Shown here in pieces: positions 22,691 through 31,497 of a stretch of DNA of 64,000 nucleotides. This DNA is from an uncultured Oscillibacter sp. (GTDB lineage Bacteria > Bacillota > Clostridia > Oscillospirales > Oscillospiraceae). The stretch is taken from the NCBI GenBank assembly GCA_900770295.1, contig CAAGJQ010000154.1, positions 30,909-94,908 on the forward strand, given 5' to 3'. Each line of letters begins with the position of its first letter. Position 1 is the stretch's first letter. The notes beneath the pieces are model-generated. The model made no database searches and was not told the DNA's origin. It saw only the letters and a list, made by a program, of their open reading frames with translations. A program made the position numbers and the translations under genes.

Positions 22691-23366
22691 TCTGCTGACT
22701 GCTGAATTCTGGACCAAATACGGTCCCCTGCTGCTGGACGGCACCATCGATACTCTGGTCATGATCGGTATCTCCACGGTGTTCGCCTACCTGCTGGGCC
22801 TGCCTTTGGGCGTGGCGCTGATCCTGACTCAGCCCCACGGCATCCGGCCCAACAACATCATCTACCGGGTCCTGGGCTGGATCATCAACGTGGGCCGCTC
22901 CCTCCCCTTCATCATCCTGATGGTGGCCATCATGGACTTCACCAAGCTGATCGTGGGCACCAAGATCGGCGTCAAGGGCGCCATCGTCCCCCTGGTGGTC
23001 TCGGCGGCTCCCTTCATCGCCCGTATGGTGGAGACCTCCCTGGCGGAGGTGGACGCCGGCGTGGTGGAGGCGGCCCAGTCCATGGGCGCGTCCACCTTCC
23101 AGATCGTCTGGAAGGTCTACCTGCCGGAGGCCAAGCCCTCTCTGGTGCTGGGCGGCGCCATCTCCATCGTGACCATCCTGGCCTACACCGCCATCGCGGG
23201 CGCCATTGGCGCGGGCGGCCTGGGCGATCTGGCTATCCGCTACGGCTACCAGCGCCGCTATCCCCCCATGCTGCTGGTGACGGTCATCTTCCTGATCGTT
23301 TTGGTACAGCTCATTCAATCCGTTTTCAGCCGCGTGTCGAACCGTATCGATAAGCGTTTGAAATAA
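22683..23366 (+). CDS. metI: Methionine ABC transporter permease
   Basis: This 227-residue integral membrane protein of the MetI family has five hydrophobic segments. It shows NVGRSLPFIILMVAIMDFTK and the coupling loop EAAQSMGASTFQIVWKV, ending in the typical VLVQLIQSVFSRVSNRIDKR tail. It forms the methionine channel with MetN. Translation is coupled to metN by an 8-base overlap, and metQ follows after 32 bases. Confidence 0.96.
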   Translation: MADLLTAEFWTKYGPLLLDGTIDTLVMIGISTVFAYLLGLPLGVALILTQPHGIRPNNIIYRVLGWIINVGRSLPFIILMVAIMDFTKLIVGTKIGVKGAIVPLVVSAAPFIARMVETSLAEVDAGVVEAAQSMGASTFQIVWKVYLPEAKPSLVLGGAISIVTILAYTAIAGAIGAGGLGDLAIRYGYQRRYPPMLLVTVIFLIVLVQLIQSVFSRVSNRIDKRLK

Positions 23367-23398
23367 AAAATCCCAGAAATTATTGGAGGAAAAGAACA

Positions 23399-24253
23399 AT
23401 GAAGAAACTGCTGACTCTGGCACTGGCCCTGGTGCTGTGCCTGTCTCTGGCCGCCTGCGGCGGCTCCAAGGAGGAGGCCCCCGCCGAGACTGAGACCCCC
23501 GCTGAGACCGAGACTCCCGCCGAGACCACCGAGCCCACTGTCCTGAACGTGGCCGCTTCCGCCACCCCCCACGCCGAGATCCTGGAGGAGTGCGTTCCCA
23601 TCCTGGCCGAGCAGGGCATCGACCTGCAGATCCATGTCTATGGTGACTATGTGGTTCCCAACACCGCCGTGGAGGAGGGTGCCGAGGACGCCAACTACTT
23701 CCAGCATGTCCCCTATCTGGACAACTTCAACGCCGAGAACGGCACCCATCTGGTGAGCGTGGCCGGCGTCCACATCGAGCCCATGGGCATCTACGCCGGC
23801 AAGACCGCCTCTCTGGACGAGCTGGCTGACGGCGCCACCGTGGCCGTCCCCAACGATGTGACCAACGAGGCCCGCGCTCTGCTGCTGCTGGAGGCCCAGG
23901 GTCTCATCAAGCTCAGCGATGACGCCGGTCTGGACGCCACGCCCAACGACATCGTGGAGAACCCCAAGAACCTGACCTTCACCGAGCTGGAGGCCGCCAT
24001 GGTCCCCAACGCCCTGACCGAGGTGGACATCGCCGTCATCAACGTCAACTATGCCCTGGAGGCCGGCTTCAATCCCGTGGAGGACGCCCTGGCCATTGAG
24101 GATTCCGACTCCCCCTATGTGAACATCCTGGTCGTCAAGGAGGGCAATGAGAACAACGCCGCCGTCCAGGCCCTGGTGGAGGCCCTGCACTCCGACACCG
24201 TCCGCGATTTCATCGAGGAGAAGTACGCCGGCGCCGTGGTCCCCGCGTTCTGA
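23399..24253 (+). CDS. metQ: Methionine-binding lipoprotein
   Basis: This 284-residue lipoprotein of the NlpA/MetQ family has the lipobox LAAC with Cys near residue 19, then a Glu/Thr/Pro linker with a PAETETPAET repeat. The mature domain starts near TVLNVAASATPHAEILEE and includes YFQHVPYLDNFN and NYALEAGFNP, family hallmarks of methionine receptors. AGGAGGAAAAGAAC precedes the ATG. It is the last gene of the T-box-controlled operon. Its first 30 residues are nearly the same as those of two other lipoproteins in this window. Confidence 0.96.
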   Translation: MKKLLTLALALVLCLSLAACGGSKEEAPAETETPAETETPAETTEPTVLNVAASATPHAEILEECVPILAEQGIDLQIHVYGDYVVPNTAVEEGAEDANYFQHVPYLDNFNAENGTHLVSVAGVHIEPMGIYAGKTASLDELADGATVAVPNDVTNEARALLLLEAQGLIKLSDDAGLDATPNDIVENPKNLTFTELEAAMVPNALTEVDIAVINVNYALEAGFNPVEDALAIEDSDSPYVNILVVKEGNENNAAVQALVEALHSDTVRDFIEEKYAGAVVPAF

Positions 24254-24279
24254 TTCCACAAAAATCCGTATTTTCGCGC

Positions 24280-24311
24280 AAAAGAGAGGAGCTTTGCTCC
24301 TCTCTTTTTTA
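24280..24311 (+). terminator. Terminator of metNIQ
   Basis: Thirteen-base perfect arms AAAAGAGAGGAGC / GCTCCTCTCTTTT with a TTT loop and T tail, 26 bases after metQ. Confidence 0.93.
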
Positions 24312-24416
24312 CAGATTTTGTCGCTTTTTTTGTGGCTTTTCCGGAAAGGGCATGTTAAAATAGGAGCGCTGTCCGTGGAAGCGGACAAATTCAAGTCCAA
24401 TGGAGGGCTTGTCCAT

Positions 24417-25799
24417 ATGGCGCCGAGACAGGGAAAACACTATGAGATCGATATGTGCAGCGGCCCGATCCTGCCCAAGATGCTGCAATTTGCGCTTCCG
24501 CTGATGTGTTCCAGTATCTTGCAGCTGCTGTTCAACGCGGCGGATATCATCGTGGTAGGCCGCTGGGCCGGAGACAATTCTCTGGCTGCCGTGGGGTCCA
24601 ACACCTCTATCATCAACCTGCTGGTCAATCTGTTCGTCGGCCTGTCCGTGGGTGCCAACATTCTGGCCGCCCGGTGTTACGGCGCGGATGACAGGGATGG
24701 TCTGCATCAAACGGTCCATACCTCCATGCTGCTGAGCTTTGTCAGCGGACTCCTGCTGGCGGTGATCGGGGCCTGCGGTGCCCGGACTGTTCTGATCTGG
24801 ATGCAGTCGCCGCCGGAGGTGCGGGGGCTTGCGACCATATATCTTCGCATCTATTTCCTGGGCATGCCAGCCACCATGCTCTATAACTTCGGTGCGGCCC
24901 TTCTCCGGGCCGTGGGCGATACCCGGCGTCCTCTGTACTACCTTTTCGCCGCCGGTGTTGTCAATGTGATCCTGAACCTGTTTTTTGTCATTGTCTGTCA
25001 TCTGGACGTGGCCGGCGTCGCCATTGCCACTGTCATCTCCCAGTGCGTCTCCGCCGCTCTGGTAGTGCAGTGCATGATTCGGGAGCCTGGGGCCGTTCAT
25101 CTGGAACCGCGGCAGCTCCGCATCTGGAAGGTCCGGCTGAAGCAGATCTTGCAGGTGGGTCTCCCCGCCGGATTCCAGGGCGTCCTGTTCGCGCTTTCCA
25201 ACGTGGTCATCCAGTCCTCCATCAACACCTTCGGTGAAACCGTCGTGGCAGGCAACGCCGCCGCTGCCAATATCGAGGCCTTTGTCTACGTCTCCATGAA
25301 CGCGTTTTATCAGGCGAACATCTCGTTTACCAGTCAGAATCTCGGCTCCGGGCGGTATGGCCGCGTCCGTCCCATCCTGCTGTGGGCACAGGGCTGTGTC
25401 ATCGCCGTGGGTGTTGTCCTGGGCGGACTGGCCACTCTGTTCGGCCACCAGCTGCTGGGAATTTACTCTGAGAGCAATGCTGTGATAAATGCCGGTATGG
25501 ACCGGCTGACCATCATCTGCGTCTCGTATGCCATCTGCGGAATGATGGATGTGATGGTGGGTTCCCTGCGTGGGCTGGGCTATTCGGTCATGCCCATGCT
25601 GGTCTCTTTGATCGGTGCCTGCGGCCTGCGTCTGATCTGGATCGCCACTGTCTTTCAAATACCGGAGTTTCATACCATTCAAACCGTCTACTGGTCTTAT
25701 CCGGTCTCCTGGAGCATCACATTTCTGGCACATCTGGCCTGCTTTTTCTGGGCCACGGGCCGTTTGAAACGTCAGCACGCTCAGGACTCCGTCCCCTGA
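24417..25799 (+). CDS. MATE family efflux transporter
   Basis: This 460-residue protein has twelve predicted hydrophobic segments in two homologous MatE halves. It shows MCSSILQLLFNAADIIVVGR at the start and ASVSMNAFYQANISFTSQN-like sequence in the second half (YVSMNAFYQANISFTSQN). MATE proteins export cationic drugs or metabolites using Na+ or H+; this branch is common in gut clostridia with unknown natural substrates. The start is ATG 24417 with GGAGG eleven bases upstream; the longer open frame runs through the metQ end and terminator and is rejected. TAAAAT at 24356-24361 is a possible -10 box, without a clear -35. Confidence 0.91.
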   Translation: MAPRQGKHYEIDMCSGPILPKMLQFALPLMCSSILQLLFNAADIIVVGRWAGDNSLAAVGSNTSIINLLVNLFVGLSVGANILAARCYGADDRDGLHQTVHTSMLLSFVSGLLLAVIGACGARTVLIWMQSPPEVRGLATIYLRIYFLGMPATMLYNFGAALLRAVGDTRRPLYYLFAAGVVNVILNLFFVIVCHLDVAGVAIATVISQCVSAALVVQCMIREPGAVHLEPRQLRIWKVRLKQILQVGLPAGFQGVLFALSNVVIQSSINTFGETVVAGNAAAANIEAFVYVSMNAFYQANISFTSQNLGSGRYGRVRPILLWAQGCVIAVGVVLGGLATLFGHQLLGIYSESNAVINAGMDRLTIICVSYAICGMMDVMVGSLRGLGYSVMPMLVSLIGACGLRLIWIATVFQIPEFHTIQTVYWSYPVSWSITFLAHLACFFWATGRLKRQHAQDSVP

Positions 25800-25803
25800 T
25801 AGC

Positions 25804-25847
25804 AAAGAGCACGCTGTGCGCCTTTGGCGCACAGCGTGCTCTTTTTT
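25804..25847. terminator. Bidirectional terminator between MATE gene and PBP operon
   Basis: Nineteen-base perfect arms starting AAAGAGCACGCTGTGCGCC with a TTT loop and T tail. It ends the MATE transcript and, on the other strand, the FtsW-PBP operon. Confidence 0.95.
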
Positions 25848-25859
25848 CATCTCTCTGCT

Positions 25860-26162
25860 TCACATGCCCAGCCGGACTTTGACAGACAGGACGGCACAGG
25901 CCACCAGCAAAATCGTCAGAGCTCCCGTGCCCCACAGCAGATTATAGCTGACAGCCGCCTTATCCCGCTTCCGGCCGGCGGCAGCGGACAGAAATGTCCA
26001 AACAGCCACAACGGCGAAGATGATGCTGATGACATCCGCCGCCAATTGGATCTTCAGGGCCGAAGCCGCCAGGTACAGCAAAAAACCCACGCCGGAAATT
26101 CCCGCGCCGGTATTGATCTGCTTGGTGGTCTGGAACAGCAGACCCTTTTTCTTCTCGTCCAT
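25860..26162 (-). CDS. Small membrane protein, function unknown
   Basis: This 100-residue protein starts with a basic cytoplasmic segment (MDEKKKGLLFQTTKQINTG) and has three hydrophobic stretches (about 22-40, 45-63, 75-95). AAGGAGC lies eleven bases before ATG 26162. It is the last gene of the leftward FHA-FtsW, PBP operon (22 bases after the PBP stop), so a role with wall synthesis is possible. I do not recognise the family. Confidence 0.75.
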   Translation of the reverse strand: MDEKKKGLLFQTTKQINTGAGISGVGFLLYLAASALKIQLAADVISIIFAVVAVWTFLSAAAGRKRDKAAVSYNLLWGTGALTILLVACAVLSVKVRLGM

Positions 26163-26184
26163 CTTTTTTGATTGCTCCTTTATA

Positions 26185-27552
26185 TTAATATCCGTTGACA
26201 ATCGTGTCCAGCACCCGTCCGGCCACCGTACCGGCCACGGACGAGCCGCCGCCGCCGTTTTCCACCAGCACCACAAAGGCGTAAGGGGCGTCCTCATTCC
26301 GCAGGAACCCCGCGAACCAGGCGTGGGGTGTCTGCCCCTCCCCCACCTCGGCCGTGCCGGATTTGGCGCAGATGTCCATGTTGGGGAACCGGTCCCTGCC
26401 GTAGGTCTTTTCCACATTGTCCGCCATCATATCCGCCAGTTTTTCCGCCGTACCGGCGGATATCAGCGTCCCCGTCTTTTGGGTGATATGGGGCAGAGAC
26501 GGGATGCCCAGGGCAGAGACCGTCTTTTTGATCAGATACGGCTCCGCCGCCTTTCCGCCGCCCGCGATGGCGCCCATGTACACCATCAGCGCGCAGGGAT
26601 TCACCTGGTCCCTGTACTGTCCCACGCCGGCCCAGCCCAGCTGGCCGTCCGTGATGTTCTCCCAGGAGAAGGAGCCCTTTGCCGTGGGCAGACCGTTGAT
26701 GTCATAGCTGCCTGTCAGTCCCGCCTTCTCCGTGTACGTTTTCAGGGTGTCGGCCCCCAGTTCCTGCGCGATCTGGGCAAAGGCCACGTTGCAGGAGTTC
26801 GCGAAGGCGTCGCCGATGTGCTGCTCCCCGTGGGTGCCGGAGCAGACGATGGTTTCGTCCCCGATCTGCACGCTGCCCTGGCAGGTCCAGGTGCGGTCCT
26901 CCAGGTCCGGCAGCTCCTCCAGCGCCGCCGACAGCGTCACCGTCTTATAGACGGAGCCCGGCGTGAAGGTGGAGGACAGGAACCGGTTCAGGTACGCGCC
27001 CTTGTACCGGTCGTTGGACTCGATATCCGAGGGGACGTGCAGCGGGTCATAGCTGGGGGCGGAGACCATGCAGAGGATCTCTCCCGTCTTGTAATTGTAC
27101 ACCGCCACCGTGCCCGCGTGGCCGTTGAGGGCCTGGTAGGCCTCGTAGTTGTATCGGGCGTCGATGGTCAGATACAGGTCGCTCCCCCGGTCAGCGCCGA
27201 AGGCGCCGTTCAACAGGCTGTAGCCCGTCAGCTTGTCGGCAAAGGCGTTCAGGGCGCCGGTGCCGATATTGCCCTGCAAGTCTCCCACCGCGTGGAGGGT
27301 GGCCTTCCGAACCGTCTCGTTGTCGTAATAGGTCCGCTTCCCATTCTCCACTGTGGAGAGCACATCGCCGTCCCGGTCCAGCACGGTGCCGGAGGCCAGC
27401 ACGCCGTCAGTGTTATAGAGATGGCGGTTAAAGGCGGAAGAGGCCCAGCTGCCGCCGTCTGTCAGATACCGGAACAGGAAAATCCCCATTCCCACTGCCA
27501 GAAGGAGGGCCAGAATACTGCACACCACCGCTCTTCGCTCAATCTTCTTCAT
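26185..27552 (-). CDS. Class B penicillin-binding protein (PbpA/FtsI type)
   Basis: This 455-residue D,D-transpeptidase has one N-terminal membrane anchor (about residues 8-29), a short dimerisation region (GTVLDRDGDVLST) and a transpeptidase domain. Active-site motifs are SVYK with the nucleophile at Ser200, SCN in FANSCNVAFA, and KSGT in place of KTGT. It resembles the short PbpA type found beside FtsW-like genes in Actinobacteria and clostridia. The start is ATG 27552, six bases after AGGAGG, overlapping the end of the FtsW-like gene by 14 bases. The pair would form a polymerase/cross-linker complex for elongation, division or spore wall. Confidence 0.93.
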   Translation of the reverse strand: MKKIERRAVVCSILALLLAVGMGIFLFRYLTDGGSWASSAFNRHLYNTDGVLASGTVLDRDGDVLSTVENGKRTYYDNETVRKATLHAVGDLQGNIGTGALNAFADKLTGYSLLNGAFGADRGSDLYLTIDARYNYEAYQALNGHAGTVAVYNYKTGEILCMVSAPSYDPLHVPSDIESNDRYKGAYLNRFLSSTFTPGSVYKTVTLSAALEELPDLEDRTWTCQGSVQIGDETIVCSGTHGEQHIGDAFANSCNVAFAQIAQELGADTLKTYTEKAGLTGSYDINGLPTAKGSFSWENITDGQLGWAGVGQYRDQVNPCALMVYMGAIAGGGKAAEPYLIKKTVSALGIPSLPHITQKTGTLISAGTAEKLADMMADNVEKTYGRDRFPNMDICAKSGTAEVGEGQTPHAWFAGFLRNEDAPYAFVVLVENGGGGSSVAGTVAGRVLDTIVNGY

Positions 27553-29359
27553 CGTCCGCCTCCTCTTCCGTGCCAAAGGGGTCCTCCACGGTCTCCGCTC
27601 TCCGGCGGGCCGCCTCTGTCAGCCGCCGCTGGGGTCCCCGCTGAATGGCGAAGCTGGCGTTTTCCCGGGTGTCCGTGGCCTTCAGGAAGGCCAGCAGGCC
27701 CCAGGCCGACATCATGGCGGAGCCGCCGTTGGAGACAAAGGGGAACGTCACGCCGGTGAGGGGCAGCAGGTCCACGGAGCCGAACACGTTCAGGCAGGTC
27801 TGGAACACCAGCAGGCTTCCGGCGGCGCAGGCCGCGATGGTGTAGAAGCTGGACCGCCCCACCCGGCAGGCCCGGGCCGCGAAAAACGCCAGGGTGATGA
27901 TGGAGCCCACCGCCAGAAACGCGATCAGCAATCCCCATTCCTCGCACAGCATGCCGAACACCAGGTCCGTGTCCGCCGCTGGGACCCTGTGGAGCCAGCC
28001 GTTGCCGGCCCCCATGCCCAGCAGGCCGCCGGAGGCCGCCGCGGACATGGTGCGGGTCTGCTGATAGCCGGTGGTGGACGCCGCCTCCCAGGCGTGGCCC
28101 CAGGAGGCAAAGCGGCTCAGGATATACGGCTTGAACTTGACGATGATGCCCGCGCCGAACACCGCTCCGCCGCAGATCAGGGACAGCGTGGCGAAGTCGC
28201 CGGAGCGCATGTAGGCGATCACCAGGAAGGTCACAAAAAAGATGGCTGCGGTGCCGAAGTCGCTCATCAGGCCCAGACAGCCGATGCACACGCCGGTCAG
28301 CAGGATAAACAGCGTCAGGTTCCGCTTGTGGAACAGCCGCTCCAGGGTGGCGGAGCCCGCGAAGATATAACAGATCTTGGCGATCTCCGAGGGCTGGAAG
28401 GACAGCGGCCCGATGGAGATCCAGTTGACGGCGCCGTATTTGGATTTGCCGATGACCAGCGTGATGCCCAGCAGCGCGATGGCCGCGGCGGCCATCAGCC
28501 AGCGGTTCTTCTGCACGCGGCCCAGGTCCCGGAGGAACAGGCCCAGCACCAGAAACAGCACCAACCCCAGCAAAACCGCCACGAACTGCTTGAACAGACT
28601 GCCCGGCGCGCTGGAGGCCGTCACCGCCAGGGAGAGGGTGGAGAGGAAAAAAGCGATGGTCTCCATCTCAAAACCCACGCAGTGGGTGGTCCGCAGAATG
28701 GCAAAATACAGCCACATCACCACGGTCAGCCCCAAAAATGCCAGAGGAATCATGACGGACGCCTCCGTCCCCGCCGCCACGATCAATTGCAAACAGGCCA
28801 GCACCTGGAACAGCGTCAACCACAGAAAGGACGGCCAGATCGTGGCCGGCCGCTCCGCCCGCCGCTTCTCCTCCATTGCCTCCCGCTCCGCCACGGTCTG
28901 GGGCAGGAACACCAGTGGGACACCGCCCAGCATGATGGTGTCTCCCAGCTTCACCGGGGCGGAGTCCTCCACCTTCTCGCCGTTTACCAGGGTGCCGCCC
29001 TTGGAGCCCAGGTCGTAGATGGTCCAGCTCTCGTCCCTTCCCCGGCACAGGGCGGCGTGCTGCCGGGAGATGCTGGGGTAGTTCAGATGCACGTCGGCGG
29101 TCTTGCTCCGTCCGATGATATTCTCCCAGTGGGTCAGCAGGATCGGCGCCCCGTTGGGCAGGCTCAGCTGGCCCCAGGTCTCCGGCGTATGGGGAATTTT
29201 CAGCAGAGAGCGCACGGCCCGGTACAGGATCAGGATCGCCAAAACCGGAAATAAAAAGCGGACAAACGCCATATACCACTCGCCCGCCATGGGATGTTCC
29301 GCCAGCAGCGCTGTCACAGTGTCCAGAAGTGTTTGCAGTGGCGCTGTCAGTCGTTCCAT
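27539..29359 (-). CDS. FHA domain-FtsW/RodA/SpoVE fusion, peptidoglycan glycosyltransferase
   Basis: This 606-residue protein has an N-terminal membrane segment (about 31-50), an FHA domain (about 70-153) with the phosphothreonine-binding residues GRS (83-85), SRQH (98-101) and NG (126-127), then a ten-segment SEDS core (about 170-570) with NWISIGPLSFQPSEIAK, the catalytic-region aspartate in LMSDFGTAAIFF, and TGVTFPFVSNGGSAM. A charged Arg/Glu tail follows. SEDS proteins polymerise lipid II; FHA domains bind phosphothreonine, suggesting control by a PASTA Ser/Thr kinase. Normal FtsW/RodA is about 370-420 residues, so the size is explained by the fusion. AGGAGG is nine bases from the ATG. Confidence 0.93.
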   Translation of the reverse strand: MERLTAPLQTLLDTVTALLAEHPMAGEWYMAFVRFLFPVLAILILYRAVRSLLKIPHTPETWGQLSLPNGAPILLTHWENIIGRSKTADVHLNYPSISRQHAALCRGRDESWTIYDLGSKGGTLVNGEKVEDSAPVKLGDTIMLGGVPLVFLPQTVAEREAMEEKRRAERPATIWPSFLWLTLFQVLACLQLIVAAGTEASVMIPLAFLGLTVVMWLYFAILRTTHCVGFEMETIAFFLSTLSLAVTASSAPGSLFKQFVAVLLGLVLFLVLGLFLRDLGRVQKNRWLMAAAAIALLGITLVIGKSKYGAVNWISIGPLSFQPSEIAKICYIFAGSATLERLFHKRNLTLFILLTGVCIGCLGLMSDFGTAAIFFVTFLVIAYMRSGDFATLSLICGGAVFGAGIIVKFKPYILSRFASWGHAWEAASTTGYQQTRTMSAAASGGLLGMGAGNGWLHRVPAADTDLVFGMLCEEWGLLIAFLAVGSIITLAFFAARACRVGRSSFYTIAACAAGSLLVFQTCLNVFGSVDLLPLTGVTFPFVSNGGSAMMSAWGLLAFLKATDTRENASFAIQRGPQRRLTEAARRRAETVEDPFGTEEEADDEED

Positions 29360-29393
29360 ATTCGTCCGCCTCCTTTTTTAAAAAAGTGAGTTC

Positions 29394-29422
29394 AGTATAC
29401 CACTTTTCCGGTCTGATGTACA
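29394..29422 (-). promoter_or_regulatory. Sigma-A promoter of the FHA-FtsW operon
   Basis: On the minus strand TGTACA (29417-29422), 17 bases and TATACT (29394-29399), 35 bases before the start codon. Confidence 0.6.
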
Positions 29423-29481
29423 GAGTCCCTGTTTTTCCATATGGTTTCCAGCGTGGCAGGCCACAAATTTTCCTTTTTCTC

Positions 29482-29510
29482 TTGACCTTGCGTAAAAAAT
29501 ACATTAAAAT
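29482..29510 (+). promoter_or_regulatory. Sigma-A promoter of the radical SAM gene
   Basis: TTGACC (29482-29487), 17 bases and TAAAAT (29505-29510). A small GC hairpin (CGGCG / CGCCG, about 29536-29551) follows in the leader. Confidence 0.65.
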
Positions 29511-29599
29511 ACCTTAACGTACATGGACTTTGCGGAGCGGCGTTTTGCGCCGTTTTGGCTTCTTATTTCCTATCTACTAACGAAAGGCCGACTGACAAT

Positions 29600-30487
29600 A
29601 TGAAACATCCTTACAAGACGCGTGAGGGCGGCGCCACGGTGACGATCTTCGTCCCCTATGACTGCAAAAACCACTGCCCCTTCTGCATCAATAAAGATGA
29701 GTATGCGGACATGACCGGATTCTCCGCCGAGAAAATCTGCGAAAGTATCGACCGGATGGACAAAATCACCCCCTATTGCGACTTCGTGTTCACCGGCGGC
29801 GAACCGTTTTCCAATCTGGAATCTCTCCAGGTAATGCTGGACCACATTCCCACGACCCACAGAGTGTTTATCAACACCACCCTTCCCGTCTCCGAGTTCC
29901 AGTCCGAGGAGGACATTCTGGCGTTCGCGGAAAAGAACAAGCACAAGATCACCTGCATCAACGTCTCCCGCCATATGCAGAAGTACGTGGTGGAGTCCAA
30001 CGACGGCCTGCTGGCCCGTCTGCCGGTGCCCTTCCGGGTAAACTGCGTGCTGTACAAGAACTACCCCGCCGAGGGCCTGGTTCCCTACATGGAGCGGTTT
30101 TTGAAGATTCCCAACGCCTCCATCCAGTTCCGTTTTGACTACACCGCCACCACGCCTGAGAACCTCTATGACGAGGACGGCGACAAGATTCTGCAGGACC
30201 TGAAGAAGGTGGCCCGGTATACCGGTCTGGACGGCTGCCGGATGCGCTGCGGTTTCCATTTTGACTACAAGGGTATGGAGTTGACCTACCACAAGACGCT
30301 GCCTTATTCCACCATTGTGGAAAAGGACCCTGTGGACGGTGTTACCTACGATATTCTGTATGACATTCTCATCAAGCAGAATGGCGATATCCACTCTGAC
30401 TGGACCGGCGTTCTTCTGGATGTGGATGCCTATGAAAAGGTCGTATTCGAGCCCTATGACCTGAAGTGGCTGACCAGAATCGCATAA
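29600..30487 (+). CDS. Radical SAM protein of unknown specificity
   Basis: This 295-residue protein has the [4Fe-4S] radical SAM motif CKNHCPFC near residues 22-29 and the SAM-binding GGEPF about residue 68. Later phrases are FRVNCVLYKNYP and CRMRCGFHFDYKGMELTYHK; the two extra cysteines could bind a second cluster or substrate. The C-terminal third has no SPASM-like Cys cluster. ATG 29600 is preferred; an in-frame TTG at 29555 would add 15 residues, and neither has a strong ribosome-binding site. The gene has its own promoter and is followed by a terminator-like hairpin before the panE-like gene. The substrate cannot be told from sequence. Confidence 0.85.
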   Translation: MKHPYKTREGGATVTIFVPYDCKNHCPFCINKDEYADMTGFSAEKICESIDRMDKITPYCDFVFTGGEPFSNLESLQVMLDHIPTTHRVFINTTLPVSEFQSEEDILAFAEKNKHKITCINVSRHMQKYVVESNDGLLARLPVPFRVNCVLYKNYPAEGLVPYMERFLKIPNASIQFRFDYTATTPENLYDEDGDKILQDLKKVARYTGLDGCRMRCGFHFDYKGMELTYHKTLPYSTIVEKDPVDGVTYDILYDILIKQNGDIHSDWTGVLLDVDAYEKVVFEPYDLKWLTRIA

Positions 30488-30501
30488 ATAAGCAATAGAC
30501 C

Positions 30502-30530
30502 AAGGGCGGCGGAGTTTTCCGCCGCCCTTT
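30502..30530 (+). terminator. Terminator after the radical SAM gene
   Basis: Twelve-base arms AAGGGCGGCGGA / TCCGCCGCCCTT with a four-base loop, then only a short T run followed by CCC, so termination may be partial and the next gene partly cotranscribed. Confidence 0.75.
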
Positions 30531-30554
30531 CCCATGAGGAGGCAAATAAAGACC

Positions 30555-31472
30555 ATGAAAGAGATCAAAACCGCGGGCGTCATCGGACTGGGCGCGCTGG
30601 GCACCCTGTACGCCCATCTGCTGACCGAAGCCCTCGGAAAGGACCATGTTCTGGTCCTGGCCGATCAGGCCCGCACAGAGCGCTACCGCAAAACCACCCT
30701 GTTCTTTAACGAAGCGCCCTGCGATTTCAACTACACCGACGCCGCCACCGCCACGGAGCCGGTGGACCTGCTGCTCTTCGCCGTGAAATTCGGCGGTCTG
30801 GAGGACGCCATGGTGACCTGCCGCCATCTGGTGGGACCGGAGACCACGCTGGTCTCCGTCCTCAACGGCATCTCCAGCGAGCAGGTTCTGGGGCAGATGT
30901 TCGATCCGGACCAAATCGTCTGGACAGTAGCCCAGTATATGTCCGCTGTCAAGGATGGCAGCCACGTCCACGTGGACCCACTTGGCGAGCTGGCCATCGG
31001 CGTTCCCTCCGGGCAGGATGACCGGCATCTCCGGCGCCTGATCCGCTTCTTTGACTCCATCCACTTCCCCTACTCCCTGCCGGAGGATATCCGTGTCCAT
31101 ATGTGGAGCAAGCTGCTCTGCAATACCGGCTGCAACCAGGCCTGCATGGTCTTTGAGTGCGGCTACGGCGGACTGCAGCCCGGCGGTGCCGGCCGGGAGA
31201 CGATGCTGGGCGCCATGCGGGAAGTGGCCGCCGTGGGCAAGGCCGAGGGGATTCCGCTGTCTGAAAAAGATGTGCAGAGCTGGGTCGATATCATCGATGT
31301 GTTCCCCCCGGACGGCGAGCCCTCCATGCGGCAGGACGGCAAGGCCCACCGTAAAAGCGAGGTGGAGCTGTTCTCCGGCACCATCCGGAAACTGGGCGCC
31401 AAGCACGGCATCCCCACGCCGGTGAACGACTGGCTCTATCAGCGCATCCACGAGATGGAATCCGCCTATTGA
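30555..31472 (+). CDS. Ketopantoate reductase family protein
   Basis: This 305-residue protein has an N-terminal Rossmann domain (GVIGLGALGTLYA, glycine-rich loop) binding NADP(H) and a C-terminal ApbA/PanE helical domain with VHMWSKLLCNTGCNQAC containing the conserved Lys/Asn region, and ending with PTPVNDWLYQRI. Family members reduce 2-dehydropantoate to pantoate in CoA synthesis, but many paralogues act on other 2-keto acids, so panE is not assigned. ATG 30555 is preferred; AGGAGG lies twelve bases upstream, and ATG 30534 overlaps it. It is 25 bases upstream of a 3-hydroxyacyl-CoA dehydrogenase-like gene. Confidence 0.88.
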   Translation: MKEIKTAGVIGLGALGTLYAHLLTEALGKDHVLVLADQARTERYRKTTLFFNEAPCDFNYTDAATATEPVDLLLFAVKFGGLEDAMVTCRHLVGPETTLVSVLNGISSEQVLGQMFDPDQIVWTVAQYMSAVKDGSHVHVDPLGELAIGVPSGQDDRHLRRLIRFFDSIHFPYSLPEDIRVHMWSKLLCNTGCNQACMVFECGYGGLQPGGAGRETMLGAMREVAAVGKAEGIPLSEKDVQSWVDIIDVFPPDGEPSMRQDGKAHRKSEVELFSGTIRKLGAKHGIPTPVNDWLYQRIHEMESAY

Positions 31473-31497
31473 CCGCCCGGAAGGAGGAAAACTCGAT

